From Lophium mytilinum (Eukaryota > Ascomycota > Dothideomycetes > Mytilinidiales > Mytilinidiaceae), in NCBI GenBank assembly GCA_010093605.1, contig MU004194.1, positions 322,908-386,907 of the forward strand: 64,000 bases of DNA. Reading direction: 5' to 3'. A program made the translations under genes and the position numbers. Under the pieces are notes generated by a model. That model was not told where the DNA came from, did not search any database, and saw only the letters and a program-made list of their open reading frames with translations. Below are positions 18,900 to 31,395 of the stretch, piece by piece (positions within the stretch are counted from its first letter, which is position 1; the number at the start of each line of letters is the position of its first letter).

Positions 18900-21800
18900 G
18901 TGAGATGATGATGGAAGCGGCTATTCGGCGTGACCATATGAAGATATGCGGGCGTACATTTTTGCAAGTCTTTGAGATATCTAAGGGCTATGCTGAGGAT
19001 ATGCAGAGATGATTGAGCTCCGGTGTCAGACGTCCAGATTCGCTTAAAGAGGCAATAAAGTTAATATGGAAGGCAGAGTTTCAGGGGCATGGATATATGG
19101 AGGAGTTCTATACCGTAAAAATGACATCTACAGCTGGCTCATGGCCAAGGAAAGAAGAATTCGAAGGGATACGCGCCTTGCCCGCTTCGTTACTCAAGCA
19201 CATGGCCGCGCCTGTTGGATATCAGGCATCCCCGCCCACAAAGGCGACCACATCCCTAGTTTGTGCGACGTATACCGCTAGAAGTGGCGGGCTCGTTCCA
19301 TCGTGTATTACCTCTAGCCCAGCCATGTCTGAGTGCTGTACCACTCCCAGTGGCGTGAGGGTCTGTTGATTTCAATATACGATGCTTCAATCATGACGAT
19401 CGATGGGAATGTGATGAGTTGAGAATTGGATGGTGTAAAATTGGATGGTGCAAGGTCGTGGTTTGATATGTGCGAATTACCTTATTTGGACGACGCGATA
19501 CCAATATTCTACGCAAGGAAATCCTACCAACAGGAATATGGATGCACAGCCAGCTCCATTCGCCATATTTCCGGTGGACTGCGTCCCCTACGTGTTGATT
19601 GCCGCTCCTGCTCTTCGCCAATATCCCAAACGTTGATTAGGACCCCTGTCTTCGTCGTCGCAGACCCCTCTTGCACAACTCTTGAGGTTACATAAAGCTG
19701 TGCAGACCCAGCGGGTCGGGGCTGGTGTCTCGAGGTCTCTGAGACTTTTACCCGGTGGACAGGTTGGTCAAGGGGCGTGACAGCTGTCAGCTGCAGGATG
19801 CCTATGTTGACAGCGGGAGACAGGGTGGTGGCGTAGGGGTGCTGGTACGACAGGACTGATAGATAGATTGATGGCAATATTGTGATTGTGGTTGTGAGAT
19901 GGCACGATAAGAGGTGACGGGAGGCGACACGGAAGGAGACGTAAGAGAATACCGACCTACGAGCTGCAAGTCATGAATCTGGTGACGAATAACCCGCGAA
20001 TCTGGGCGAACGTCACGATGGAGCCTACTAGACGCATCACTCACGTGCCACGCGCTCACATCAACCACCCCATTGCTCTGTAGACCATTATCTTCCTCCC
20101 CTCGATCCAGACCTCGGAAGTCCAGACGCATCTCCAGCTTACCTGGCCCGATGACCAGGCACCAAGCACTCTAGCTGCGGGACCAACCCCCCGGATCTGG
20201 CGCGGGCGCTTACAGCTAGATAGTCCCTCTTTCAGCCCAATTTTGCTTTTTGCGCCCTCGATCCTGCGCGAGCGCGCCCCGCTCCTCCAAGTCCCAGAGC
20301 GGGCTGGTGTGGCTGAATGGTGCATTGGCTAATGGGGACCACAAAAGCAACTTATATGGTGGAGAAGAGGACTAGTGGGTGTGGGTTGGTTGGCTGACGA
20401 CATTTGCAGCTTAATTATGTATGAATCATGGTGCGTTCGGTCGGTGAAGGGCTTGCGGAACTGGTAGAGGACGCTGGAAAGTGTATGGAAAGAACGATGT
20501 TCGAGGTAGTCGCAGCTGAAAGGTTGGTGATAGCTGGAGAGTGTTGGTATACGCATCTGACCACACAAGCCTCCACGATATGAACGAGAGATTGCCCCGT
20601 GCCGGCGGGTGGGGCGGTCGTCTCCCTGGTCTGGGAATCTCTCGGGGAAAAGAAAAAAAAAAGGCGTCGTATTGGCACGACAGTCGCCAAAGGCCTGATT
20701 GGCCCTCCGCTTTGATGCTTGCACCTCTCCCATCCCCAACCTCCCCGTGCCTCCCTTCGGGCATGAGCGCACCCTCGGGCACAGCGACATTGATCCTCCG
20801 ACCGTCGCTTTGCCCTGTCCGTTCCTTTCTTCCATCAATCAGCACCAGCAGCAGAGCAGCCCGGCTGACAAGCAGGAAAACCGCAATACGACCTCAACCC
20901 TCCTCCGCATCCGCGTCTGCAGCTGCAGAATCAGGGAAGCCGGTCACACAACACCTGTTCGGTTCGTCCGCCTTGCCGCCGATCCCACCCCTCCCCCCAC
21001 CGCCTGCCCTTCCAATAATGCGGTGGGCTATTGGCAAGGAGCCGTCCTGGGCCCCGGGTTCAGGATCGGGATGCGGAAAGCGAGCGGCGAGTGGCGAGTG
21101 AGGCTTTCCGGCCCTCTGCCCATCCTCAGCTTGCTGCGCGGGCGCGCACAGTCCAAACGCAGGACTGCAGATGTGACGAGATGGCGGCGATCCGCGGCCC
21201 GGGGCTATGGGATTGGGAATGTTTCTTTTTGCTGCTTCCTGACGCATGCAGGCTTGGTGTTGTGGCTTGCCGTCGCCCTCGCCCCAGCGTCATCGGGAGT
21301 ACTGCATACGGATAGGGTCATTGTCGGCAGTGTCACGTCGGCGACGTGGCTGTGGCTGCCATGTCAGTTGATTACGGAAGTGTTGAATGACAGCTGTGCG
21401 GTTGGGTCGGGGGTTGAGATGCAGGTGTGCAGGTGGTGATGCTGGGCAGACCGGGGGGGAAACCCTGAGCGGATAGGGGGATCGTGAAGCTTGAGGTCGG
21501 TCGTCAGGGCAGCCTCTCTCATTGGCTGCAACACAACATCAAACATCTTGCACCCTGCCTCGCGCACCGCCAGCACAACACGCACTGTTGCAGTCTTAAC
21601 AGCGCCGGAGTAAGTGCCGGAGCGCAGCTAGGGACCGCTTGCGATGCTACCCACCTCCGCTGGGCCTTGGATTGGGCAGCTTGGGCGTCAACACCCGCTT
21701 CACTGCTCGGCTGCCCAGGTACATACGTACTGCCACCAAAGCCTCACCGTCCGCGATCTGCACTGCCGCGCACTCGAGTGGTATATCGACGATCTTGCTC

Positions 21801-22749
21801 GATTTAATCTGACTCTATTGACTGAAGGCGATTGCAGCCCGACATCTCGGCTCCATCCAGCCATCCGAACGTCAGCTGGCCGCTCTGGACTTCTGATAAT
21901 GCCACTCCCACTCCTGTACCAGCCCCTAAGCTCCCCCCGCATACATCCATGCCAGCTCCACGACGCTACGCTCCAAGCCCGAATGTGCAATCCGTAATGA
22001 CAGCCTCCCCTAGCGGTGCCCTCGGAAGGTGAGCCGGCCACCGTCCGAGGCGCTAAAGGGAAGGCCGTAGAGGCCTCGACGGGCCTGAATTCCCTTCTCT
22101 CCATCCGTAAGCGTAGAAAAACAAGAAAATACATGTCGCATGCATGAATAAAGCAATCCAGACCAAGGAAAAAGCAATAGCAAGACAACAAGCAGAAGAA
22201 TCCCAGGGAAAATGCTGAACCCAATGGTACCTAATCCCAATGCTGTGTTTGGTGCCCTATTCCCGACGCCAAGATGCTCCCTGGTTTTACACTGCGCCCC
22301 CAGATACAACAAAAGCAGTTTACATTGTAGCACACGCCGTCATGCTCCCTAGCTCTTTTTCTAAGTCCGGCCCGTCCGACAAAAGGAAAAAAAAGGCAAA
22401 GAAATCACACGGTCCTGAGAGGCTAGCTGGCAGAATGCATTGACGCGATGCCAAGCAAGGTAGTGTCTCGGAATGTTGAAATGTCGATGCTGTTGAATCC
22501 CGTAGCCCCGCGCCACGCCTGCCCCGTTTCCAGCCGTGAAGTTGCCCGTCCGAGGCGCTATGCCGGAGCCAAAGGATGTCCTGAACATCGAAGAGAAAAA
22601 CAAAGGAGATCATGAGTGCTGAGTAGAGATACATGCCGGTCGTGAATCTGGATATCCAAGGTCGGAACAAGATTATTAAAGAACTAGCTGGGTATAGTGC
22701 GTAGAGAGCAAGGAATTGAAGAATCATCCGCGATGAGCGCAAGCGGGCG
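18900..22749. other. Gene-poor region
   Basis: About 3.8 kb with no supported gene. It includes a 15-bp tandem duplication (AATTGGATGGTGYAA at 19424-19438 and 19439-19453), an E-box at 20041-20046, a purine run with ten A near 20650, and GC-rich overlapping frames at 20.4-21.5 kb (the longest 246 codons) that look like non-coding GC-rich shadows. The last several hundred bases may be the 3' untranslated region of the next leftward gene. Confidence 0.4.
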
Positions 22750-24028
22750 TTACCGTCTTCGCGCTGAGGCGGAGAGGGTGCGCTGTGTTGGTCCTGCTGA
22801 GCCGGACATGTTTTCTAGCATATCGAGACATGTCGTGAGCACTGAAATACGTTAGTCTATGGGATGCTGGAGATGTGCGCGCTGGACTCACTGTTAATGA
22901 TCTCCTCTTCCCACACACCCATCTGGTAGTCCACCAGCCCGTGCTTTTCCATATTGTCGCACAGGTGCACGAGCTGCTTGCCCATTTCTTCAAGACTATC
23001 GTACTCGATAATGCTCTGCGGCGGCTGTGGGCGCTGGCCCGTCTCCAGCATGTTCTTCTGCTGCTGCAGCGTCGTCAGCCAGCAAGTGTTGAACTCGTCC
23101 CAGAGCTTGAGACGCTCTGTGTGCATGGCCTCGTCATCGCGAACTAGACCTAGAGTCAATACTCAGCTACACACTCTCCCTGGAGCAGCGGGGGAAAGGG
23201 GTGCAACTCACCAAGCGCCTCGGCGTTGCCCAACAGCCAATTCGAGATATTCATGAGCAGGGTTGCCGCTTCGCCCAGCCGGCCGTCTCGGACGTGCTGG
23301 AAGGTCCTCTTCAGCTCCGTCTGATACTGATTGTAGGCCGTGTCGAACTCAGAGCCTTGAGTGCTGCCGCCAGCCGGCGCATACCCAAAGGAAGCGCTGC
23401 TGGCGCCCTGGCTGGGGTCCGTCATGCCGCCGGCGTAGGAGGGCTGTTGTAGTTGCTGTTCGCGCGGGCTCTGCTGGGTTGTATAGCCCATCTGCGAGTA
23501 GGACGTGACGTTGTGGACGAGGCCCGGCGCGCTAGTCGGCCCGCCTGCACCTGCGCTATGCGTGGCCGCGGCCGCGTCGCCTGCGACGTTGTAGTATTGT
23601 TGTGGCACCCCGAACTGGGATGATAGCACCTCGATCGCCGCGCTCTGGTGCCGCGGCTGGCCTGCATACGGTGCTACAGAGGCATCGTACGGGGACGCGG
23701 GAGTTGCAGCGCCTGCCGCCCCGGTGTTGTACATGAGACCCTGGCCGTACTGTGGGTACTGTCCGGATGGTCGCGCGTGCTGCTGCTGCTCTGACGACGG
23801 ATAGTCGCCCGTATAAGCTGGCTGGATGCCCACAAACTGCGCGCTGCTGTCGCCGTAGGCGGGATAGGCGTAGGCAGAGCGTGCGTTGCCCGACGAGGGC
23901 GCCGATGTGGGCGACTGTCCCGTCAGGGAGCCTGTCCTGCTCGTGTGCGCCGCTGGATTGTAGAGCCCTTGCTGGCCCGCGTAGCCGGGTGCCGTGTTCT
24001 GCCTTTGCCGCCGGTCATTGTTTTCCAT
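22750..24028 (-). CDS. Gln/Ser/Tyr-rich conserved fungal protein, RfeG-like (putative transcription factor)
   Basis: Three exons (24028-23212, 23149-22892, 22841-22750) give 388 residues. The N-terminal two thirds are low-complexity Gly/Gln/Ser/Tyr/Pro, with the conserved-looking island SAAIEVLSSQFGVPQQYYN. The C-terminal third is a helical domain: YNQYQTELKRTFQHVRDGRL, LMNISNWLLGNAEALGLVRD, LWDEFNTCWLTTLQQQK, then HGLVDYQMGVWEEEIINML. It resembles, from memory, fungal proteins annotated as transcription factor RfeG, though no classical DNA-binding domain is visible. An in-frame Met at 24292 would add 88 residues, but that stretch is pyrimidine-rich and reads like a leader, so Met 24028 (MENNDRRQRQ) was chosen. 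Gene-poor DNA on both sides, 4.3 kb of it upstream, would fit a regulator with a long control region. Confidence 0.65.
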
Positions 24029-27000
24029 CCCAGTCGACCGGCCCTTGAGAGAGAAGTTGAAGGGGGGATCGAGGGACGACCGATACGCCAATGGCGAGAG
24101 AGGCGGGGTCCTGTAGGAGGCCAGTTTTTCGGCTTCCCGAAGGCGGTTTCGGAGAGGTTCTGGTGGTGGAGAGTCGAGAGCACTGGGTTGGGCGGGAGGT
24201 GAGAAGTGGTGGGGCTCGGCGGGTGAATTTTTCGCGAGGTGAGTTACGAGGTGAGAGAGTTGAGAATTATAGTCTATGTCTATCTTTTGCAACAGGAAGA
24301 GAAGTGTCAGAAGCCAGCAGATGTGGGTCCGGAAGGATGGGACTCGGGTCGATCGAGGAGTTACGAAAGGGCTGAGATTGACTTACGCAGAGCAGATCCG
24401 AATGGTACGCAGATGATATAAACACAGCCCCCGGCTCATATCCCAGCGGACAGCCAATGGAGGGTGCCGCGAGACCGTTGAAGAGGTGGCGTAGTAGCCT
24501 CACTCACAGGCACAGGGTTACCCCTCGGCGGGCCTGCGACGAGAGAATGGCGCGGTAGCTGAGGCGGTAGCTTCGATGCCAGCAGCCACAGCGCGAAACC
24601 CGGGAAGGGACAGCGCGTCGCCTGGAGCTTTTCTGGAGCAGCAAGGGCCAGCTACAGATGTGGGCCGGCGAGACACGTAGGCCCGCTGCCCGCCTGCGAA
24701 GGGATTGGGAGAGAAAAAACGAAGCGGGGGAGTACCCGGCCGGACGAGGGCGATGGTCGAGTCGACTGGCTTTGAAACACTTGGAGGTTAAGGGTTCCTT
24801 GCTCGACGTCGGAAACGAGAGAAAAAGAGCGTGCCCAAGGCCTAACGACGCCTAATGGACCAAAAGCTTCCAGAAATAACGGCCACGCTTCGGATGAATG
24901 ATGAGGCTTTTCAGAGAGCACAGAATGGTCCAAGCAGCCACGCGAGTGGTGTCAGGGCCAAGTCAGCGTGGGAAGGATGTGGTGAAGCGTGCGGCGGGCC
25001 GACTTTCAAGACAGACGTGCGACACAGGTGCTATATATTTGTAAGTCGGCGACTGGGCACACTAAAGGTCGCGGTGAGGCTTTGCGGGCTCGATTGGGAC
25101 GCACCTGGGAAGAGATGGCACTCGGCGCTTGGTCCCATTGGCATCCAGCGGCGCTCAAGCACGAGAATGGCAGACTGGCCAGCGCTAGAGGCGCAGAGGC
25201 GTATGAGGCTGCTGCTGGGCAATGGCGCCTGGTCGGGTGTAATTGATCCCAGGGCTGGCACGGGGTGGGGGGAGTACGAGGGGGGGAGTTGAGCAGTGAA
25301 GGTCGAGGGCAGCCACATCACGGGCAGCAGACGACGTCGGACTGAATCAGGGCACGCTGGAGCACAACCGGCGCCACCGCTCAGACAACCTCTCGAATTG
25401 GGGGTCCAGCGAGCGGGCCAGTGGGCAGGATGCGGAAAGGGCAGCCAGCCGTGCGCGGACGGGTGTAGGGAATGAGGGCGTGGTGGCTTTGCGGCGGGAG
25501 AGAGACGAGATGGATGACGGCGTACCTTGGGAGAAGTCTCCGATATCCGACCACCATATCGAAGGAGCGGGGGCCTCAGGGCCTGGCAGCCAGGTGCTAG
25601 CATGAGGCCGTCGCTCGCCACGTTACAGATCGTCGAGATCGCAGCCTGCATGCCATGGCGGCCGAGTCGAGTCGCCTGCCAGGCCATTCACCAGTCCCCA
25701 TTCACCACCCGTGGCCTCACCCATCACTGACGCTCCACGCACGCAACTGTGGCCACGGCCGCCCCAAGCCTGGCCATCTGGTTGCCACACCCGTGGAGCT
25801 CTCCCGCCGCGCAGCATTCGCCAGGCTGAGCTCTGCCGCGAGCTGGGGCGGTTCACTGGGGTCACGGCGTGGGTGCAGTGAATGCCTTGGTCCCCCCTCC
25901 TCGAGTCCCGGCTAGCGCAGCCACACGCTCACAGGAGGCGTCACGGTGGGAGCTTTGGGAGAGCTTCTCGGACCTGCTCCTCTGCTGCTGCTGGAGCAGT
26001 TGCTGGTCACTGCTGGTCACTGTTGGGGCGGCATTGCGGAGGGTGGCCGAGCAGCGCAATGCCCTCAGGAGTCTCGCGCTGGTCGCAGATTGCGTTTCAC
26101 GCGCTCCAGGACATCAGGCGTGGACGAGTGCGGGGCGTGCGGGAGCATCTGATTCGTTTCATGGGCGCGCTGCTGGTCAAACAGTGGAGGCCGCTGAGCT
26201 GGAGGCCTCCAGGGAGCGTCAGGGGCAATTTCGGCTTCTTGCAGCCAGTCCCTCAATGCGTGCGCAGGGACCCCGGCCGGACGATCAGCATGCCTGCGTC
26301 TCCACCGAACACGCGAGCAGCCTCATCGCGAGCCCTACGACGATCACCTCGGGCAGGGCGAGGCAGGGCGACGGCCATGGCGCACCCGCGAGTCGCCGAA
26401 GGATGCTGCTGCAGCGGCGAGGGTCCGTCTAGCGAATGTCGACGTCAGCTCATGGATGACTTCAGAGAGCACTGGGCACCGTGTTACGCTGCTAGTTCAT
26501 GAGAGCAGCGAGCAGACGGACCATGGCGAACGGGCGGCGCAGAGGGCTGCAGACACCTGTTTTGCTGCCCTTGTCGGAGGCCTGCCCGGCGCTGTGAGTG
26601 GCCCCAGGACTGCCTCCGCGCAGCGCTATGGGATGCAGCGTGCCGAGTGCTCCAGGGCTGGGAACTGCCGCTGTCACTTCGTCCTGCGCCGTCGCGACTC
26701 GATCCTCGGCCCATGTTGGGCTCGCCGACTTGACGACGGTCCAAAGCGGCATCCCGAATCGCCCCTCACGGCGAGGGTGCCGGCCGGGCGGTGCTCGCCT
26801 TCACGTGGCATGAACGAGCGTGGTGAAACCGACAGCCAGATATATTTAGACGCCTCGCGACTCTGTGTCCCAGGCCGTTGCCGTGTTTCTCAGGTATTAG
26901 TGGTTTCTTGCGCCCCCCGCTGGGCACCGTCATCACGAGTTCACGATCGCCGTTTGATCGCCCTGCGGCCCTTTGCACATCATCCGATGTGCTCCGCCGC

Positions 27001-28364
27001 TGAAATTGCAGGAGGCGCTCGGCCACGCCTCTGCTCGCCTTCGAGAAGGTTTCATTCCCTTCGTCAGATCCTTCTCGAGCTCCAGCGCCGCTTCTAGCGC
27101 TCGCCGAGATTGCACTCCCTCACGCGCCCACCACTCGCTGCGCGCCCTCTGCTGCCCTCTGCTGTCCTGCCCCCAGGGCCCCAGACGGCCTCCTCATGAT
27201 GTGCCCGCTCGAAATCACGCATTCTAGGCGGACCTGGCGGAGATCGGCTCGAAACGAGGCCTTCCCCGCGCCCGCGCTTGACTCGTGTGCGTCGCCTTGC
27301 CTTGCTCTCGATTTTGAGTTCGCGCCAGCGGCGATCAGGAACAAATCGTGCCATTCACAACGGCGCGGACGACCGTTGCGCTGCTCGTCCGAGATGCAAC
27401 GTCGATTTCCTCCCTAGCCGGCGCCGTTGGGGGATCGTGCATTCCGCTTGTGCCGAAACGGCTGACTCCATCTCCTCGCGTCCTGCGCCGCAGATGCAAA
27501 TAACCACATGAGGTCCACATCACCACCACCACCACCACCAGCCGCAGGAGCCGCTCAGCAATGTCACAACTGCGGGGCACCGTCCGACATGCGGGGCGGG
27601 GCGAGGCGGCCAGAAGCTTTGGTGGCCCAGCGTCTCAGCCTGAAACGCCGTTGGACTTCTTCAGCTTCTGGAATCTCATCTGGCCCCCATGCCCAGGTGG
27701 ACGCTCCCGCAACACCGATCTGGCAGCCCATCTCTGCCCTCTTTCGGCCACATCGCAATATGCCATGCACGTGCTGCTGCTGTATGTTTGATCTGTTAGC
27801 CCCATCTGGCCTCCTCCGTCAATCTGACAATCGAGCCATCATGACGTCCACAATCACTTACCAAGACAGCCACCGCATGCATCGCGGGCACCGGCTCAAC
27901 ACCACAGCTCGGACACGGCACGAGCAACGCGTTGGTGCAGCCGCAACATCCGGACATTCTTACCAGCTGCGGTCTCGTTGCACGGCCGGTGGATCTCGTA
28001 GCGTTCGACTGACCTCGTTTGACAGCTGACCGGGGCGATAGGGACGATTTCGGTATGAATGGGCAGCATGACTGGTGGCAGAGGCATGACCTGACGTGCT
28101 GAGTCTGACCGTGGTCGGGCGTGATAGAAAAGCCGCCTCATTGGAGACCACTTCGTCGGGTCCATGCCACTTCAACGGCCGAGGCGAGCGTTTAGGTTTC
28201 AATCCACAGTGACAGGCACCAACACAGCGCATTCTGCTCACAATAATATATCTCCGACAAATCCGGAACCGCAGGGCGGACTTGAAACTGACAAATAGTG
28301 TACAGCCACACAGCCATTGGCCGGCAGCGATATATACAGGACATACATACATGCGGCCGCAGCC
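24029..28364. other. Long GC-rich region without a recognisable gene
   Basis: About 4.3 kb upstream of the RfeG-like gene. Many overlapping frames of 150-218 codons occur on both strands (for example 25031-25687 minus and 26456-27097 plus), but all are Ala/Arg/Gly/Ser-rich, lack domains, and compete with each other, as expected of GC-rich non-coding DNA. Near 24262-24386 a TATAGTCTATGTC stretch followed by GTGAGT-less sequence may be leader or intron. I see no RNA gene. Confidence 0.45.
27521..27540. repeat. (CAC)n microsatellite
   Basis: Six to seven uninterrupted CAC triplets within the GC-rich gene-free region. Confidence 0.9.
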
Positions 28365-29656
28365 TCATCGCTTGACCCACGTAGGCATCTTGCGCGCCTT
28401 GATGCGCCCAGGCTTCTTCCTCTCGACTTTCCTTGGATCGCGAGTCACGACGCCCGCTGTTGCACACAGCTTGATTAGCATTCGTTTAAGCCAGTAGGGT
28501 GGTCGGAGCGTGCATATGCAAAGGTGGAGCGACATTGCGGCTGTACCCGCCTGAGGAAGGCAGCTCCGCGGCTCCAGGCGTCGCAGAAGCCATCTGCCCA
28601 GCGCAATGGAAGGAAAGAATAGAAGGAACACGGGGGTGGCTTACCTCGCCTCAAAGCCGGTTTCAATGCCGGTTCTTGAACGAGCAGCGCCTTCGCAACG
28701 GCCAGCGCCATCGCTTCGGCTTGACCAGTAACTCCTCCACCTTTGACAAGCCCAAAGATGTTGTACTTGTCGAGTCTCTGCGTAGACTTCAACGCCCACA
28801 CTGCGCTCTCTCGGTCGTGCAGCCTACCGAACTTCTGTGCCAGCGTCTGCCCGTTGATCAGCACCTCGCCCTCGCCCTCCACTAACCATGCCACTGCCGA
28901 TGATGTTTTCCTCCGTCCAACTCCTTTTGATCTCCCCCATTCATCAATGACCGAGGGCCTTGGCTTAATATCGTGCGGATTGATGTCCCTCTTGAACCTC
29001 GCCATTGCCGTTGTGACCTCCTCTGGCATCAAGGCCGGATGGATGTGATTCAGCCGATGTAGAATAGCAACAATCCTGGCATATCTTGCCGGCCCGATGG
29101 GCTCGTTGACCTTGACTTTGTAGTGATGGAGGCCCTTCCACGCCACTCGCGGTGCATGCCCCGCTGGCACAACTGGCAGCGTCGAGTATTTCCGTAAGAG
29201 TGTGTCGAGGGTGACGAAGTCGTCCGTGGCCTCGGGCTTTGCACTGAAGTAACTAGCGGACGCAGGCACAACACGAAGTCGTTTTAAGAGCTTTTGGGCT
29301 TGCTCTTCGGCTTTTTCTCTGGCGGCTTCGACTTGTTTTGGATCCATAGAACGGATATCTTGGGCATCCTCGGAAAAGGAAATAGGCGGCGCGGCAATGT
29401 TGCTACGAGGTACCTCATCAATGGTTTCGGCTCGCCGGATTGCGCCTGTTGAGAAGTATTTTGGGGTGGACTGATTGAGGCCTCTCCTGGAAGATGGTAT
29501 CGAGCGTAGTTGGGACCGTGGAAAGCCCCCGAGCGAGGCGAAAGCCCGCAGGAGGCTCTTTGGGAGCTCACCTCCACTCATCTCGCGGCCGAATGAGATG
29601 GTGAGTGTCGCGAGAGGCGTCCTGGGTGGGAGACTGATGGCTTTGTGGACTGTCAA
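28365..29656 (-). CDS. MRPS9: Mitochondrial small-subunit ribosomal protein uS9m (37S S9)
   Basis: Two exons (29656-28645 and 28456-28365) with a 188-bp intron give 367 residues. The S9 core is unmistakable: [20 protein letters not shown] at about 245, [32 protein letters not shown] and [17 protein letters not shown]. The second exon supplies the basic end [20 protein letters not shown] followed by the C-terminal KR, which in S9 proteins reaches toward the P-site tRNA. The N-terminal 60 residues are Arg/Ser-rich with few acidic residues, consistent with a mitochondrial targeting sequence, followed by a long fungal extension. A second in-frame Met at 29581 ([10 protein letters not shown], 342 residues) is an equally likely start. 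It is transcribed divergently from eEF1B gamma. Confidence 0.92.
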
Positions 29657-29847
29657 AGAAAGTTCGAAGCGCTGAGGCTCTAGATGACTCAGCGAAAGCC
29701 AAGGCGCCTATAACTGGAAAATTACTCCTCCCACAAAACTCGACGTCGCCTTCCCCAACCACACCACCACCTTCATCAACACCCACCAGGACTATTCAAT
29801 TAGGCCTGCTTCCTTATACCCCTTCTTTTCTCTAAGCAACCGCCGTC
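29657..29847. promoter_or_regulatory. Short bidirectional promoter, uS9m / eEF1B gamma
   Basis: Only 191 bp (266 bp if uS9m starts at 29581) separate two divergent translation-apparatus genes. The eEF1B gamma side ends in the pyrimidine-rich CCTTCTTTTCTC tract typical of highly expressed fungal genes. Confidence 0.5.
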
Positions 29848-31395
29848 ATGTCTTTCGGAAAGCTGTACAGCTACGCGGTAAGTGAGCACAGCACTGGTTG
29901 CCCCGCGATGACTCCACCTAACAAGCGCAGGAAAACCCGCGAACCACTGCCATCCTCGCCGTGGCCAAGGAGAATGGCCTCGACATAGAGTTTTTCGACA
30001 CCGTGCCTGCCAATGGTCTCTCTGCCGAGTATTTGAAACTCAACAAGCTGGGAAAGGTTCCCACTTTCGAGGGCGCTGATGGCTATGTTCTCTCTGAGTG
30101 CATCGCGATCGCTGTCTACCGTAAGTTTGCCTTTCTGCTACCGTATATCCGAACACAACCGTGCTGCCGGCCATTCGCTTTTATGATGAGACTTTTTATT
30201 CAGTTATCCCTGTCTGAAAAAAACATAACCTGTTGATATATTCACACTCTGAAACGCCTTCAAAACCCCCACCTTTTCAGCCTGTAGACTTGGGCAAGCA
30301 CATGCTGACCTGGACTAGTCACCTCGCAGAACGAGAAGACTACCCTTCTCGGCAAGACCAAGCAAGACTACGCTTCCATCCTGCGATGGATGTCTTACGC
30401 CAACAGCGAGGTCCTCGGCCCTATTGGTAACTGGTTCCGCCCCCTCGTTGGCCGTGACCCGTACAATAAGAAGAACATCGACGACGCACAGAAGGCCGCC
30501 ACCAAGGCAGTGGCCACTTTCGAGGAGCACCTCCATACCCACACATACCTTGTCGGCGAGCGTCTGACTCTGGCTGATCTCTTCGCTGTCGGCATCCTTG
30601 GCCGTGGCTTCCAGTACTTCTACGACAAGGCTTGGCGGGCGGCGAACCCCAACACTACTCGATGGTACGAGACCGTGTACAGCCAGCCCATCTTCACGAG
30701 CGTCGCCGGTGAGCTCAAGTTCATCGACGAGGCCATCAAGAACATTCCACCGAAGAAGGAGGCCGCACCCAAGAAGGAGCAGGCAAAGAAGGAGGCGCCA
30801 AAGCCCAAAGCTAAGGCTGCCGAGGAGGAGGATGACGAGCCACAGGAGGCACCCAAGGCCAAGCACCCGCTTGCGCTTCTGCCGCGCCCCACTTTCGACT
30901 TGGACGAGTGGAAGCGACAATACTCCAACCAGGAGACTCGTGAGGTTGCGCTGCCGTGGTTCTGGGCGAACGCCAACTTCGAGGAGTACTCGATCTGGAA
31001 GCTTGACTACAAGTACAACGACGAGCTGACCATGACCTTCATGACCTCCAACTTGATTAGTAAGTCGTACATCTACCTGTTCTTAGATAGAAGCTAACAA
31101 TTCTTTAGGTGGTTTCTTCACTCGTCTCGAGGCTAGCCGCAAGTTCATCTTCGGCGCGGCGTCCGTGTATGGCGTGACTAACGACTCTGTCGTCCAAGGC
31201 GCCTTTGTCATCCGCGGTAACGAGGCCCTGCCGGCCTTCGACGTCGCTCCCGACTACGAGAGCTACGAGTTCACCAAGCTTGACCCCACCAAGGCCGAGG
31301 ACAAGGAGTTTGTCGACGACCAGTGGTCGTGGGACAAGCCCATCAAGGTCGGTGACAAGACGTACGAGTGGGCTGACGGAAAGGTCTTCAAGTAG
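29848..31395 (+). CDS. Translation elongation factor eEF1B gamma subunit
   Basis: Four exons (29848-29877, 29931-30120, 30319-31059, 31109-31395) give 415 residues, the usual fungal length. It has an N-terminal GST-like domain (MSFGKLYSYA, GKVPTFEGADGYVLSECIAI, residues 1 to about 210), a Lys/Glu/Ala/Pro-rich linker (about 215-255), and the C-terminal EF1G domain (LPRPTFDLDEWKRQYSNQ through YEWADGKVFK). The subunit scaffolds the guanine-nucleotide exchange complex for eEF1A in the cytosol; the GST fold may also bind glutathione. Intron 2 is 198 bp, about four times the other two (53 and 49 bp), and sits early in the gene, where regulatory introns are common. Codon use is strongly C-ending, fitting high expression. 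Confidence 0.93.

Noticed and set aside
20699-21439. 246-codon plus frame
   Set aside because: Composition follows the local GC-rich sequence, several other frames overlap it, there is no domain and no clear start context.
25031-25687. 218-codon minus frame in the GC-rich gap
   Set aside because: Pro/Ser/Arg-rich, overlaps open frames on the other strand, no family resemblance; expected by chance at this GC content.
26456-27097. 213-codon plus frame in the GC-rich gap
   Set aside because: Same reasons; no conserved motif, and neighbouring frames are equally long.
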